From: Methylobacterium aerolatum | Lineage (GTDB): Bacteria > Pseudomonadota > Alphaproteobacteria > Rhizobiales > Beijerinckiaceae | Reading direction: 5' to 3' | DNA: 64,000 nucleotides | NCBI RefSeq assembly: GCF_022179085.1 | Contig: NZ_BPQE01000002.1 | Coordinates: 222,816 to 286,815, forward strand | In this document: one piece after another, positions 26,566 to 35,390 of the stretch | Position numbering within the stretch: position 1 is the first letter of the stretch | Layout: each line of letters opens with the position of its first letter | Position numbers and translations under genes: made by a program | The notes under the pieces: generated by a model | Told to the model about the DNA's origin: nothing | The model's input: the letters and a program-made list of their open reading frames with translations, nothing else | Database searches by the model: none

Positions 26566-28565
26566 TCCGCCGGCACCGCGCCGCGGGCGACCGCCCGGCC
26601 CTTCGCCTTAGCCGGGGCGCCGACCCGCATCCGCCGGTCCGTCAGCGAGAGTGCCCCGCCCAGCGCCATGACCACCGCCCCGAGCCAGATCAGGAGGACG
26701 AGGGGCTTGTAGTACAGGCGCAGGCCGATGGAGCCGTCCTTCCCGACTTCACCGAGGCTCGCATAGACCTGGCTGAAGCCCCGGGTGAGCAGGCCGGACT
26801 CCGTCACGGTCATCTGACGGCTCGGGTAGAATCGGCGGCCGGTCTCGACCTCGCCGATGGCGTGCCCGTCCCTGTCGCGGATGGTGACGAAGGCGCCCGC
26901 CTCCTCGTAGTTCGGGCCCTTCTTCGGGGCGACCCGGTCGAGCGTCGCCACATAGGGGCCGACGGTCAGGCTCTGGCCGGGGTTGAGGCTCGCCAGCCCC
27001 TCGCTCGCCCAGCCCTGGGCGGCGATGCCGATCACCACGACGCCGACGCCGGCATGGGCGAGCGCCGTGCCCCAGGCGGACCGCGGCAGGCCCACGGCCC
27101 GCTGCGCGATCACGCCCAGGGAGCGCGTCCGCCGGACGCCGTAGCCCCGGGCACGGCTCACGATCTCGAGGGCCGAGCCGATCAGGAGGTAGGCGCCGAG
27201 ACCCACGCCCACGGGCGCCATCATCGGCCCGCCCCAGGTCATCGCCAGCACCGCGAGGCCGACCACGAGGGCGACGCCGAGGGCCACGAACAGGCGCTGC
27301 GAGGCGGCGAGCATGTCGCCCCGCTTCCAGGCCAGCGTCTGCCCGAAAGGGACGATCAGCAGGAGCGGAATGGCCAGCGGCACGAAGGTCGCGTTGAAGA
27401 AGGGCGGCCCCACCGTGATCTTGTCGCCCGTCAGCATCTCCAGCAGCAGCGGGTAGAGGGTGCCCACGAACACCGTCGCGCAGGCGGCCACGAGGAACAG
27501 GTTGTTGAGGACGAGCGAGCCCTCCCGCGAGATCGGCGCGAACAATCCGCCCTGGCGCAGGAGCGGCGCCCGCCACGCGAACAGCGTGAGCGATCCGCCG
27601 ATGAACAGAACGAGGATCGCCAGGATGAAGACGCCGCGCGTCGGGTCCGTGGCGAACGAATGCACCGAGGTCAGCACGCCGGAACGGACGATGAAGGTGC
27701 CGACGAGCGACAGGGAGAAGGACAGGATGGCAAGCAGCACCGTCCAGACCTTCAGCGCATCGCGCTTCTCCATCACCACCGTGGAGTGCAAGAGTGCCGT
27801 CCCGGCGATCCAGGGCATCAGCGAGGCATTCTCGACCGGATCCCAGAACCACCATCCGCCCCAGCCGAGTTCGTAATAGGCCCAGTACGAGCCCATCGCG
27901 ATGCCGAGCGTGAGGAACACCCAGGCGGCGAGCGTCCAGGGGCGCACGGCCCGCGCCCAGACGGCATCGATCCGCCCCTCGATCAGCGCGGCGGCGGCGA
28001 AGGCGAAGGTGATCGAGAATCCGACATAGCCGAGGTAGAGGAGCGGCGGGTGGATCGCGAGGCCGGGATCCTGCAACAACGGGTTGAGGTCCCGGCCCTC
28101 CAGCGGCGCCGGCACGACGCGCGTGAAGGGGTTCGACGTCGTGATGATGAACAGCACGAACACGAAGGTGATGAGGCCCTGCACGCCCAGCGTGTTGGCC
28201 CGCAGGCGCGGTGGCACGGAATTGCGCGCCCCGGCGACGCAGGCGCCGAACAGCGTGAGGATCAGCACCCAGAGGAGCATGGAGCCCTCGTGGTTCCCCC
28301 AGACGCCGGAGATCTTGTAGATCAAGGGCTTCTGGGTGTGCGAATTCTCCACCACGTTCTGGACCGAGAAGTCCGACGAGACGTGCGCCCAGGTCAGGGC
28401 GGCGAAGGCGAAGAGCACGCAGGCGAAGGCGCCGAGCGCCGCCTGCGAGGTGGTCTGCCGCAGGGCCGGGTCGCTGGAGCGCGCCGCCCAGACGGGCATC
28501 ACCATCTGGACGAGGGAGAGGGCCAGCGCCAAAGCGAGGGCGAAATGTCCGGTCTCAACGATCAC
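26562..28565 (-). CDS. ccmF: Heme lyase CcmF/CycK
   Basis: The 667-residue polytopic membrane protein contains the tryptophan-rich WWD signature [18 protein letters not shown], which binds heme in the periplasm. Flanking conserved histidines sit in GNHEGS-like [11 protein letters not shown] and LLHSTVV. It joins heme to the CxxCH motifs of c-type cytochromes with CcmH and CcmI. The length is normal for CcmF. ccmE lies just upstream and ccmH overlaps downstream. Confidence 0.97.
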   Translation of the reverse strand: MIVETGHFALALALALSLVQMVMPVWAARSSDPALRQTTSQAALGAFACVLFAFAALTWAHVSSDFSVQNVVENSHTQKPLIYKISGVWGNHEGSMLLWVLILTLFGACVAGARNSVPPRLRANTLGVQGLITFVFVLFIITTSNPFTRVVPAPLEGRDLNPLLQDPGLAIHPPLLYLGYVGFSITFAFAAAALIEGRIDAVWARAVRPWTLAAWVFLTLGIAMGSYWAYYELGWGGWWFWDPVENASLMPWIAGTALLHSTVVMEKRDALKVWTVLLAILSFSLSLVGTFIVRSGVLTSVHSFATDPTRGVFILAILVLFIGGSLTLFAWRAPLLRQGGLFAPISREGSLVLNNLFLVAACATVFVGTLYPLLLEMLTGDKITVGPPFFNATFVPLAIPLLLIVPFGQTLAWKRGDMLAASQRLFVALGVALVVGLAVLAMTWGGPMMAPVGVGLGAYLLIGSALEIVSRARGYGVRRTRSLGVIAQRAVGLPRSAWGTALAHAGVGVVVIGIAAQGWASEGLASLNPGQSLTVGPYVATLDRVAPKKGPNYEEAGAFVTIRDRDGHAIGEVETGRRFYPSRQMTVTESGLLTRGFSQVYASLGEVGKDGSIGLRLYYKPLVLLIWLGAVVMALGGALSLTDRRMRVGAPAKAKGRAVARGAVPAE

Positions 28566-28572
28566 GTCCGCC

Positions 28573-29133
28573 TCACCGTTCGCTGCGCGGCCCGAGTGCG
28601 CCGCCGGCCGCCGGGGTGGCGTCGGCCGAGCTGGAATCGGCCTTGACCGGAGCCGCCTTGGCGGAAGCGAGGGCCGGCGCCCCCTGCGCCCCGCCCTCCT
28701 GCCAGCGACCCTGCTTCTTGAGGGCGTCGGCGACCTCGCGTGGCATGTAGGATTCGTCGTGCTTGGCGAGCACCGTGTCGGCCTTGAAGTGGTTGCCCGG
28801 CTCCAGCACGCCCTCGGTGACGACGCCCTGACCCTCTCGGAACAAGTCCGGGAGAAGGCCGGTGTACTGGACGGCGATTGTCGCGCCGTGATCCGTCACG
28901 GCGAAGTTCACCGTCTGACCGGGCCCCCGCTTCAGGGAGCCGTCCTGAACGAGGCCGCCGAGGCGCAGGCGCGTGCCCACGGGAATGGCCTGCGCCTCGA
29001 TCTCGGAGGGCGAGCGGAAGAACACGATCGACCCGCTCATCGCGAACAGGATCAGGCCCACGGCGAGCGCGAGCACGCTTCCGCACACGGTGATCAGGAT
29101 CAGGCGGCGCTTCTTGCGCGTCACGGCTACCAT
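28573..29133 (-). CDS. ccmE: Heme chaperone CcmE/CycJ
   Basis: The 186-residue protein has an N-terminal membrane anchor (LILITVCGSVLALAVGLILFAM) and a periplasmic OB-fold domain with the heme-binding histidine in VLAKHDESYMP. It carries heme covalently from CcmC to CcmF. The C-terminal 50 residues are Ala/Ser-rich and likely disordered. The start MVAVTRKKRR was chosen because basic residues precede the anchor and a purine-rich ribosome site lies upstream; 26 upstream in-frame residues were discarded. Confidence 0.95.
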   Translation of the reverse strand: MVAVTRKKRRLILITVCGSVLALAVGLILFAMSGSIVFFRSPSEIEAQAIPVGTRLRLGGLVQDGSLKRGPGQTVNFAVTDHGATIAVQYTGLLPDLFREGQGVVTEGVLEPGNHFKADTVLAKHDESYMPREVADALKKQGRWQEGGAQGAPALASAKAAPVKADSSSADATPAAGGALGPRSER

Positions 29134-29233
29134 TCCCCCCCGAGGCCGTCGGGCCTCGATCCCTGGATGTCGGTTATCAACGGGTGTCGGTCCGCGCGGC
29201 CCGCCGGTCAAGGGCGGGGGAGGCCCCGCGGCG

Positions 29234-30769
29234 TCAGGGGCGACCTTTGGCGACAGGCGACGGAAGGTCGAGCTCCTTGGCGAAATCCGCGATCCGGGCG
29301 ACGGCCTCGGTGTTGGCCGCCAGCGCCATGCGGGCGCGCTCCACGGCCTGGGCCGCCTTCTCCCGCTCGCCCAGCGCGCTGTAGGATCGGATCAGGCGCA
29401 TCCATTCGTCCGGGCTGCCACCCTTGGCCATGAGGCGCCGGTCCAGGGCCTCGACCATGCCCCGGATGGCCGCATCCCGCTCCGCCGGAGGCATGGCCCG
29501 CATCGCGGCCATGGCGGCTTCCGTCTCGGCGCGGCCCTCCGGGCTCTGGCCGTCCGCCGGCGGAACGGACGGCACGGACGCGCCCGCCCGCGGCCCGCCA
29601 CCCTGAGCGGGGGCTTGGCCGGAAGTTTGGCCGGAGGTTTGGCCGAGGCCGAGCTCCCGGGCGCTGGCCTCCACATGGGCCAATCCCTGGGGATCGCCCG
29701 CGAGTGCGGTGCGGGCCCGGGCGAGGGCCGCCTGCGCCTCGTCGCGCTCGCCCAGCACCGTGCGGGACCGGATCAGCCGGACCCATTCGTCGGGCGTGCC
29801 GCTGCCGGACTTCAATCGCGCGTCGAGGCCGTCCACCATGCCGCGGATCGCGGCCTGCTGCTCGGCGGGGATGGCGCGGGACGCCGGGGCCTGGGCGGGC
29901 GGCGGCGGCTCGCCCTTCAGGCGCGCCATGGCCGACCGGACGGCGCCGAGCCAGGGGGCATCGGGCGGGCTCGAGGATTCGAGCTGGGTCAACTGGCTGA
30001 TCGCCTCCGCCGTGTCGCCGGCCTGTTCGGCGGCGCGGGCAACGTAGAAGCGCGGCTTGGGCGCCTTGGGGTCCTTGGCCAGCGCCTGCTCGAACAGGGC
30101 CTTGGCCTGGGGCGTGACCGTCCCGTCGCCCGCCGCCGTCAGGGCCTCGGCCTGGTCGGACAGGGCCTCGGCGCTGCCGCCGTTGAGGCGGACCACCTGT
30201 CCGTAGGCGCGGGCCGCGTCGTCGAAGCGACCGGTGCGCATATAGACCGGTGCGAGCACCTGCCAGCCGCGCAGATCGTCCGGGTTGCGGGCAAGGCGCG
30301 ACTCGATCTGCCCCACGGCCTTCATGAGTTCGTCGTTGCCGCCCCGGGCGGCCGTGCGGTCCGCGTCCGTCTGGGCGGGAAGCTCAGGCGAGCCGTAGAG
30401 CCCGTAGGCGATGAGGGCCACCAGGGGGATGGTGGACAGGGCGAAGGCCGAGGCGGCCCTGCGGCGGCGCAGGCGCGGCTCCGCGAGGCGGAAATCCTCG
30501 ACGGCCGTCTTGTCGGCGTCCTTGCTGGCCCGGAGAAGCCGCCGGGCGGCCTCCGCACGGGCGGCTTCGGCCTCCTCGGGGGCGATGAGGCCGCGTTCGA
30601 GATCGCGGTCGATCTCGGCGAGTTGGTCCTCGTAGAAGGCCGTCTCGGTGGCGACGCCGACATCCGGCCCCTCGCGCGACGGGTCGAAGGCCCGCCGCGA
30701 CATGGGCCAGAGCAGGCCGAGCACGGCCAGGGCGGTCATGCCCGCCAGAATGAACCAGATCGCCGTCAT
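29234..30769 (-). CDS. ccmI: Cytochrome c maturation protein CcmI/CycH
   Basis: The 511-residue protein has two N-terminal membrane helices (IWFILAGMTALAVLGLLW and AFALSTIPLVALIAYGLYG) separated by a cytoplasmic leucine-zipper-like loop (FYEDQLAEIDRDLERGLI), then a periplasmic TPR domain (WQVLAPVYMRTGRFDDAARAYG). It holds apocytochrome c for the heme lyase. The C-terminal part contains two similar repeats around IRGMVDGLDARL and IRGMVEALDRRL, each followed by PDEW(V/M)RLIRS. The intervening region is Pro/Gly/Ala-rich. Confidence 0.94.
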   Translation of the reverse strand: MTAIWFILAGMTALAVLGLLWPMSRRAFDPSREGPDVGVATETAFYEDQLAEIDRDLERGLIAPEEAEAARAEAARRLLRASKDADKTAVEDFRLAEPRLRRRRAASAFALSTIPLVALIAYGLYGSPELPAQTDADRTAARGGNDELMKAVGQIESRLARNPDDLRGWQVLAPVYMRTGRFDDAARAYGQVVRLNGGSAEALSDQAEALTAAGDGTVTPQAKALFEQALAKDPKAPKPRFYVARAAEQAGDTAEAISQLTQLESSSPPDAPWLGAVRSAMARLKGEPPPPAQAPASRAIPAEQQAAIRGMVDGLDARLKSGSGTPDEWVRLIRSRTVLGERDEAQAALARARTALAGDPQGLAHVEASARELGLGQTSGQTSGQAPAQGGGPRAGASVPSVPPADGQSPEGRAETEAAMAAMRAMPPAERDAAIRGMVEALDRRLMAKGGSPDEWMRLIRSYSALGEREKAAQAVERARMALAANTEAVARIADFAKELDLPSPVAKGRP

Positions 30770-30784
30770 CGGATCCCGCGTTCG

Positions 30785-30802
30785 GACCGGACCGGTCCGG
30801 TC
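30785..30802. other. Perfect 18-bp palindrome upstream of ccmI
   Basis: GACCGGACCGGTCCGGTC is an exact palindrome 15 bases upstream of the ccmI start, in the 187-bp gap before the ccm operon. It could be an operator for a dimeric regulator or a short RNA hairpin. The rest of the gap shows no gene. Confidence 0.4.
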
Positions 30803-30956
30803 GTCATATGGAGGCGGCTCCGACCAGACGCGACGCCGGGAACGGGCGTCACGGTGTCACCCAACGAGGGCCGGCTGACAACCCATGTTCCGGCGCCCCT
30901 CGCCGCCCCTGAGGCCGCGCGGGGGAGGTCGCGTCGTCCACCGGCGGCTCCTCCGG

Positions 30957-32402
30957 TCACAGGGTCGGCCCGCCGGTGGCCGCGTCGCCGGGGACCTCCA
31001 GCACGGCCTTGAGGCCGCCGAGGGCGGCCTCGTCCAGGCTGAAACGGCCCCGGTACAGGGCGGCGAGGTCGGCGACGATGGAGAGGCCGAGGCCGGAGCC
31101 CGGCTTCGATTCATCGAGCCGCCGCCCGCGTCCGAGTACCGCCTGCCGGGCCTCGGGCGGCAGGCCGGGGCCGTCGTCCTCGATCGCCACCACGAGGTGG
31201 GGATAACCGTCGCGTGCGATGATCTCGGCCCGGATCGCCACCCGGCCGTGCGCCCATTTCGAGGCGTTGTCGACGAGGTTGCCGACCATCTCCTCGAAAT
31301 CCTGGCGCTCGCCCCGGAAACGCAGGCCCGGCGGGACGTGGACCTCGTAGGCGATATCCTTGTCCCGATAGATCTTGCCGAAGGTCCGCACGAGGCCGGC
31401 GAGCGCCGGCTCGACCTCCGTCGAGGTGCCCAGCGTTCCCGCCAGCGCCGCCGCCCGCGCGCGGTCGAGGTGGTAGTTCACCTGATCGCGCATCACCGCC
31501 GCCTGTTCGCGGATCTTCTGGGCGAGATCCTCCGGCGCGTCGGAACTGCCGACCTCGTTGACGATGATCGAGAGGGGGGTCTTCAGGGCGTGGGCGAGAT
31601 TGCCGACCTGGGTGCGGGCGCGCTCCAGGATCTCCCGGTTGGTCTCGATGAGGAGGTTCACCTCGCCGGTCAGCGGGGCGATGTCCCGGGGGTAGGTGCC
31701 GGTGATCCGGTCGGCCTCGCCCCGGCGGATCGTGCCCAGAGCCGCCCGCATCTTCTTGAGCGGCGCGAGGCCGAAGCGGATCTGGAGCAGGGTGGTCAGC
31801 GCCAGCGACCCACCGAGAAGGGCGAAGGTCATGTAGAGGCTGTTGCGGAACCGCTCGACGTCGTTGACGATCTCGTCCGCCGGCCCGGCCACGCGCACCG
31901 TGTAGCGGCCCTCCTCGCCGAGATCGACGTCGCGCTCCATGATGCGGAGCAGGCGGCCGTCCTGCCCCTTGCCGTAGCCCTGGCGGATCTGCCCGACGCC
32001 GGCCTTGCCGTCGGCGTCCTTGGCGGGCGGCAGCGGCACGCCCACGAGGGAGCGGGACGTGCGGATGTCGCGCGGTTTCGCATCCGGCTTGCCCACCTGC
32101 CAGTACCAGCCGGACAGGGGCAGGTCGAAGCGCGGGTCGCCCAGCGAGAAGGTCCGGCTCTCGGGATCGTTGGGCGTGACGAGGTCGGTGGCAAGGTTGT
32201 TGGTGAACACGAGCAGGCGGCTGTCGAAGGCGCGCTCGGTGTTCTCGCGGTAGAGCGTGGTGAGGATCCAGGCGGCGATCAGCAGGATCGCCGAGCTCGA
32301 GAGGAAGGCCGACACGGCAAGCCGCACGGCGATCGACCGCCGCCGCAGGGACAGGAGCCGGACGAGGCGACGCACCGGCGCGTCGGCGACGGGCTCGCTC
32401 AC
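30957..32402 (-). CDS. Sensor histidine kinase, FeuQ-like
   Basis: The 481-residue kinase has two membrane helices (LAVSAFLSSSAILLIAAWIL and LYMTFALLGGSLALTTLLQI) around a periplasmic sensor region, a HAMP-like linker, the phospho-accepting His in GNLAHALKTPLSII, and ATPase motifs NLVDNASKWA, EDDGPGLP and GSGLGLSI. It follows its response regulator by 34 bases. In rhizobia the feuPQ pair lies next to cycHJKL (ccmIEFH), as here, which supports the FeuQ-like assignment. The signal it senses is unknown; outer-membrane or osmotic stress is known for the family. Confidence 0.88.
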   Translation of the reverse strand: MSEPVADAPVRRLVRLLSLRRRSIAVRLAVSAFLSSSAILLIAAWILTTLYRENTERAFDSRLLVFTNNLATDLVTPNDPESRTFSLGDPRFDLPLSGWYWQVGKPDAKPRDIRTSRSLVGVPLPPAKDADGKAGVGQIRQGYGKGQDGRLLRIMERDVDLGEEGRYTVRVAGPADEIVNDVERFRNSLYMTFALLGGSLALTTLLQIRFGLAPLKKMRAALGTIRRGEADRITGTYPRDIAPLTGEVNLLIETNREILERARTQVGNLAHALKTPLSIIVNEVGSSDAPEDLAQKIREQAAVMRDQVNYHLDRARAAALAGTLGTSTEVEPALAGLVRTFGKIYRDKDIAYEVHVPPGLRFRGERQDFEEMVGNLVDNASKWAHGRVAIRAEIIARDGYPHLVVAIEDDGPGLPPEARQAVLGRGRRLDESKPGSGLGLSIVADLAALYRGRFSLDEAALGGLKAVLEVPGDAATGGPTL

Positions 32403-32436
32403 GGTTGCCGCACGAGCAGGAGGTTCGCCCAGGTCG

Positions 32437-33114
32437 TCACACCCGCGCCGCGGGCTGATTCGGATCGACGAGATAGCCGAGGCCGCGCACGGTCTGGATC
32501 AGATCGACGGCGAGCTTCTTGCGCAGGCGCCCGACGAACACCTCGATGGTGTTGGAATCGCGGTCGAAATCCTGATCGTACAGGTGCTCGGTCAGCTCCG
32601 CGCGGGAGACCACCCGGCCGGTATGGTGCATCAGGTAGGAGAGCAGCCGGTATTCGTGGCTCGTGAGCTTCACCTGGGCGCCGTCCACGAAGACCTTGCC
32701 GGAGCGGGTGTCGAGGGTGACGGGTCCGCAGGTGATCTGGCTGCTGGCGTGGCCCGCCGCCCGGCGCAGGAGGGCGCGGACGCGGGCCATCAGCTCCTCC
32801 ATGTGGAAGGGCTTGGTGACGTAGTCGTCGGCCCCGGCATCGAAGCCGTCGACCTTGTCGGACCAGCGGTCGCGGGCGGTGAGGATGATGACCGGCGTCT
32901 TCACGCCCGCGCGACGCCACTTCTGGAGCACGCTGACCCCGTCCGCCTTGGGCAGGCCCATGTCGAGGATGATCGCGTCGTAGGGCTCGCTCTCGCCGAG
33001 ATAGCCGCCCTCCTCGCCGTCATAGGCCTTGTCGGCCACGTAGCCGGCCTCTTCCAGGGCGGCGACGACCTGCCGGTTGATGTCCCGGTCATCCTCGACG
33101 ACGAGCAGGCGCAC
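32437..33114 (-). CDS. OmpR-family response regulator, FeuP-like
   Basis: The 225-residue protein has a receiver domain (VVEDDRDI acidic pocket, phospho-Asp in DAIILDMGLP, Lys in YVTKPFHMEEL) and a C-terminal winged helix (HEYRLLSYLMHHTGRVVSRAELTEH, split: HEYRLLSYLM and RVVSRAELTEHLYD). It pairs with the adjacent kinase. A PepSY-like secreted protein gene is immediately upstream, an arrangement common for OmpR/EnvZ-like pairs that control or are modulated by small periplasmic proteins. Confidence 0.92.
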   Translation of the reverse strand: MRLLVVEDDRDINRQVVAALEEAGYVADKAYDGEEGGYLGESEPYDAIILDMGLPKADGVSVLQKWRRAGVKTPVIILTARDRWSDKVDGFDAGADDYVTKPFHMEELMARVRALLRRAAGHASSQITCGPVTLDTRSGKVFVDGAQVKLTSHEYRLLSYLMHHTGRVVSRAELTEHLYDQDFDRDSNTIEVFVGRLRKKLAVDLIQTVRGLGYLVDPNQPAARV

Positions 33115-33146
33115 GTCTCACTCCATTCCGGTCGGGCGACGACCCG

Positions 33147-33530
33147 TCAATATTGGCCCGCGACCTTGCCGGTGCGCGCATCGACGATGACGTGCACGAA
33201 ATGACCGTCCCGGCGCAAGGCCGTCAGCATATAGACAAGGCCGTCCTCGTTCCTGCACAGGCTGGCGCGCTGGATCTCGGCCCGGGGGATCACGGTGCGG
33301 GCGGCGCGAATCGCGGCGATCGGCTCGATGACCCGGCGCTCGCCCACCTCCTCGCGCATGTCGGCGGGCGACAGGCAGTTCTCGACCCGCGGGACCGGCG
33401 ACAGGGCGGCCTGGGCGGTCTGCGTCCCCGCGGCATCCTCGGCCATGGAGCCTTCGCCGCCGGCGACGAAGGCCGCGGCGGTCAGGCAGATGGCGACGAG
33501 GGCGATGGCGTGGCGCATTGGACCGAGCAT
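33147..33530 (-). CDS. Secreted PepSY-like protein
   Basis: The product, about 127 residues, has a signal peptide (AIALVAICLTAAAFVAGG) and a small C-terminal domain with RRDGHFVHVIVDARTGKV, the beta-hairpin pattern of PepSY domains. It sits 32 bases upstream of the FeuP-like regulator and is probably in that operon. It may modulate the sensor kinase from the periplasm; this is inference from context. Start choice between ATG 33530 and ATG 33518 is uncertain. Confidence 0.75.
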   Translation of the reverse strand: MLGPMRHAIALVAICLTAAAFVAGGEGSMAEDAAGTQTAQAALSPVPRVENCLSPADMREEVGERRVIEPIAAIRAARTVIPRAEIQRASLCRNEDGLVYMLTALRRDGHFVHVIVDARTGKVAGQY

Positions 33531-33625
33531 TGGGTTCGGGGCACTGAATAGGCCCTGAATGTTCCCGGCCCGCGACGCGGGCTGCCGGCGGGGATCGGCG
33601 TCGGGACGGGGTGCGGAGGCGCGTC

Positions 33626-33889
33626 TCATGGCAAATCGGAGGTGGCAGGCCATAAAGGACGAGCCCGCCTCAGGTTCCCGGCCTCGGCCGGATCGCGGTG
33701 GATGACCGGCTCGCCCGGTCGCGCGACGGCGCCGGCGAAGGCCATCTGCGCGCAGCGGACATCGCCCCCTCGCGTCGCTCCCCGGTGCCCCACGGCGGCG
33801 CCGAGTTGCATCCCGCCGGCGAGGGCAAGGCAGGCGGCGAGGCCAAGCCAGAGCCGGGTGAGCACCCGATCAATGCGCGTGAACGTCAT
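33626..33889 (-). CDS. Small membrane/secreted protein at left edge of GTA cluster
   Basis: The 87-residue product begins MTFTRIDRVLTRLWLGLAAC with one hydrophobic helix (LWLGLAACLALAGGMQLGAAV) and a polar tail. GGAGG precedes ATG 33889, which overlaps the stop of the upstream gene. It closes the minus-strand run of phage-type genes. With the next gene it may form a holin/spanin-like accessory set for the lysozyme, judged only from order and size. Confidence 0.6.
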   Translation of the reverse strand: MTFTRIDRVLTRLWLGLAACLALAGGMQLGAAVGHRGATRGGDVRCAQMAFAGAVARPGEPVIHRDPAEAGNLRRARPLWPATSDLP

Positions 33890-34251
33890 GGTCGGCCTCC
33901 GGTGACGAGATGCCAGGCGAGCTTCAGGACCGGGAGTCGCTCCGCGATCCAGGCCAGTTGATCCGCGAACCAATGGGCCGCGGCGGCGGAGACGAGGAAG
34001 GCAAGGACCACGCCCTGCTTCACCCGGTGGACGATCCCCCGGAGCACCCGCCGCTCGACGCGCTCCTCGACGAGTTCGTCGAGGATGGCGAGGCGTGCCT
34101 CGGTCTGTCGGCCGAACCACGCCTGCCAGAAGGGCGGAAAGCGAACGGTGCGGGCCGGGCCGCCTAGGGTCGCAGGCCCCTCGGCGGGGTCGTGGCCGTC
34201 CCTCGCCGGGGTTCCGGCATCGCCCGGGGGCGGGTGTCCGTCGGCGTCCAT
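33886..34251 (-). CDS. Small single-pass membrane protein in GTA cluster
   Basis: The 121-residue product has a polar Pro-rich N-terminus, a charged amphipathic stretch (ILDELVEERVERRVLRGIVH) and a hydrophobic helix (QGVVLAFLVSAAAAHWFADQ). GGGAG precedes the ATG. It overlaps the following 87-residue gene and follows the lysozyme gene. The form resembles phage holin-associated proteins, but no family is recognised. Confidence 0.65.
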   Translation of the reverse strand: MDADGHPPPGDAGTPARDGHDPAEGPATLGGPARTVRFPPFWQAWFGRQTEARLAILDELVEERVERRVLRGIVHRVKQGVVLAFLVSAAAAHWFADQLAWIAERLPVLKLAWHLVTGGRP

Positions 34252-34296
34252 CCGAAAGGTCTCCCGTCCCCGGTGTTCCGGTTTGCCGCCCCCCGG

Positions 34297-35361
34297 TCAG
34301 GACCGGCGGGGCCGATCGCCGTCGAGGAGTTGCAGCGCTGGCTTCAGGACGGTCTCGGCGCTGGCCGCCGCCTCGAGGGGCAGGGCCTGGAAGATCCGCG
34401 CCGCCACGCCCTGGACGCCGCCGGCCTTGCGCACGATGGCGGCGGGGCTCGTCGCCACCACGTGCTGCGTGGCCGCCGCCACCACCGCCGGGCCGAGATC
34501 GGCGCTGAGGGTGCGGCCCCTGACGGCGCCCGCCACCGCGTTCAGGCCGTACTCGATCCCGGCCCGGATAGCGCCCTCGATCCACTGCCGGCTGAGCAGC
34601 GTGGCCGCCCAGGGAGCCACCTTCGCGATGGCGGCGGTGAGCGCCGCCGCCGCCATGGGAACCAGGGACGCCTCGACCGCCTGCAGGGCCGTGGTCAGCC
34701 ACGCACCCCACGGAGTCTGGGCGGCCGCCGCGTCGGCCGCCCAGACCGGCGAGGCCGACGCGGCGATGATCGTCACGGCGAGGGCCGCCAAAGCCAGGAA
34801 CACGCGTGTCATGATGAGCCTCCATGCTCGGGTGAAAGGGGGGCCGGCCGCCGGAAGGGCGGGCGCGGATGAGGGCGCGGAGCGGATCGCCGCGAGGGCG
34901 CGGCGCGCGAAGGCGAGGCGCGAGGGCAGGGCGACGCGGCCGGGCCTCTCGAATCGGCGGCAGACCGCCTCCGTGGCCTCCTCGAGGGTCGCGGCCCGCC
35001 GCAGGGCCTCGAGGGCCGGAGCCTCCGTGGTGGTGAGTTCGACGCGCAGGAAGCCTTCGTTGGCGGCGTCGGAGGCGGGGTCGAGCCCCCGCTCCCGGCA
35101 CCATCGCTCCATCGCGATGCGGCGGGGACCGGTCCATTGCGCGATCCCCCAGCCGCCCCGCGAGCCCGGAACGACGGGGGTGATCTCCTGCAGGAAGCGG
35201 AAGCCGCCGGTCTCGTGGCCGAGGTTGCCGAGCAGGCCCGCCGCCTGGACATCGGTCAGCGAGAGGTCGCGCATCAGTTCGGGGCCGAGGCGGGCGCAGC
35301 GCAGGGCGAAGGCGTCGGCGCGCGCGGCGTCGCGCACGCCCGCCGGAGGCGGTCGTGTCAT
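34297..35361 (-). CDS. Phage tail-type lysozyme fused to a membrane/helical domain
   Basis: The 354-residue frame has a phage tail lysozyme domain (about residues 30-130: AAGLLGNLGHETGGFRF, GGWGIAQWTGPRR), followed after residue 185 by a signal-like helix (VFLALAALAVTIIAASASPVWA) and an Ala-rich helical region. An internal ATG at 34812 (MTRVFLAL) has its own GGAGG seven bases upstream, so a separate shorter protein may also be made. The enzyme likely cuts peptidoglycan during particle release or DNA entry. GGAG supports ATG 35361. Confidence 0.8.
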   Translation of the reverse strand: MTRPPPAGVRDAARADAFALRCARLGPELMRDLSLTDVQAAGLLGNLGHETGGFRFLQEITPVVPGSRGGWGIAQWTGPRRIAMERWCRERGLDPASDAANEGFLRVELTTTEAPALEALRRAATLEEATEAVCRRFERPGRVALPSRLAFARRALAAIRSAPSSAPALPAAGPPFTRAWRLIMTRVFLALAALAVTIIAASASPVWAADAAAAQTPWGAWLTTALQAVEASLVPMAAAALTAAIAKVAPWAATLLSRQWIEGAIRAGIEYGLNAVAGAVRGRTLSADLGPAVVAAATQHVVATSPAAIVRKAGGVQGVAARIFQALPLEAAASAETVLKPALQLLDGDRPRRS

Positions 35362-35390
35362 GGCACTCTCCAAGGCTGGGCGGAGGAAGA

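Noticed and set aside
26862-28646. 594-residue plus-strand frame
   Set aside because: Antisense to ccmF, which has the WWD motif; the composition is highly charged and without structure.
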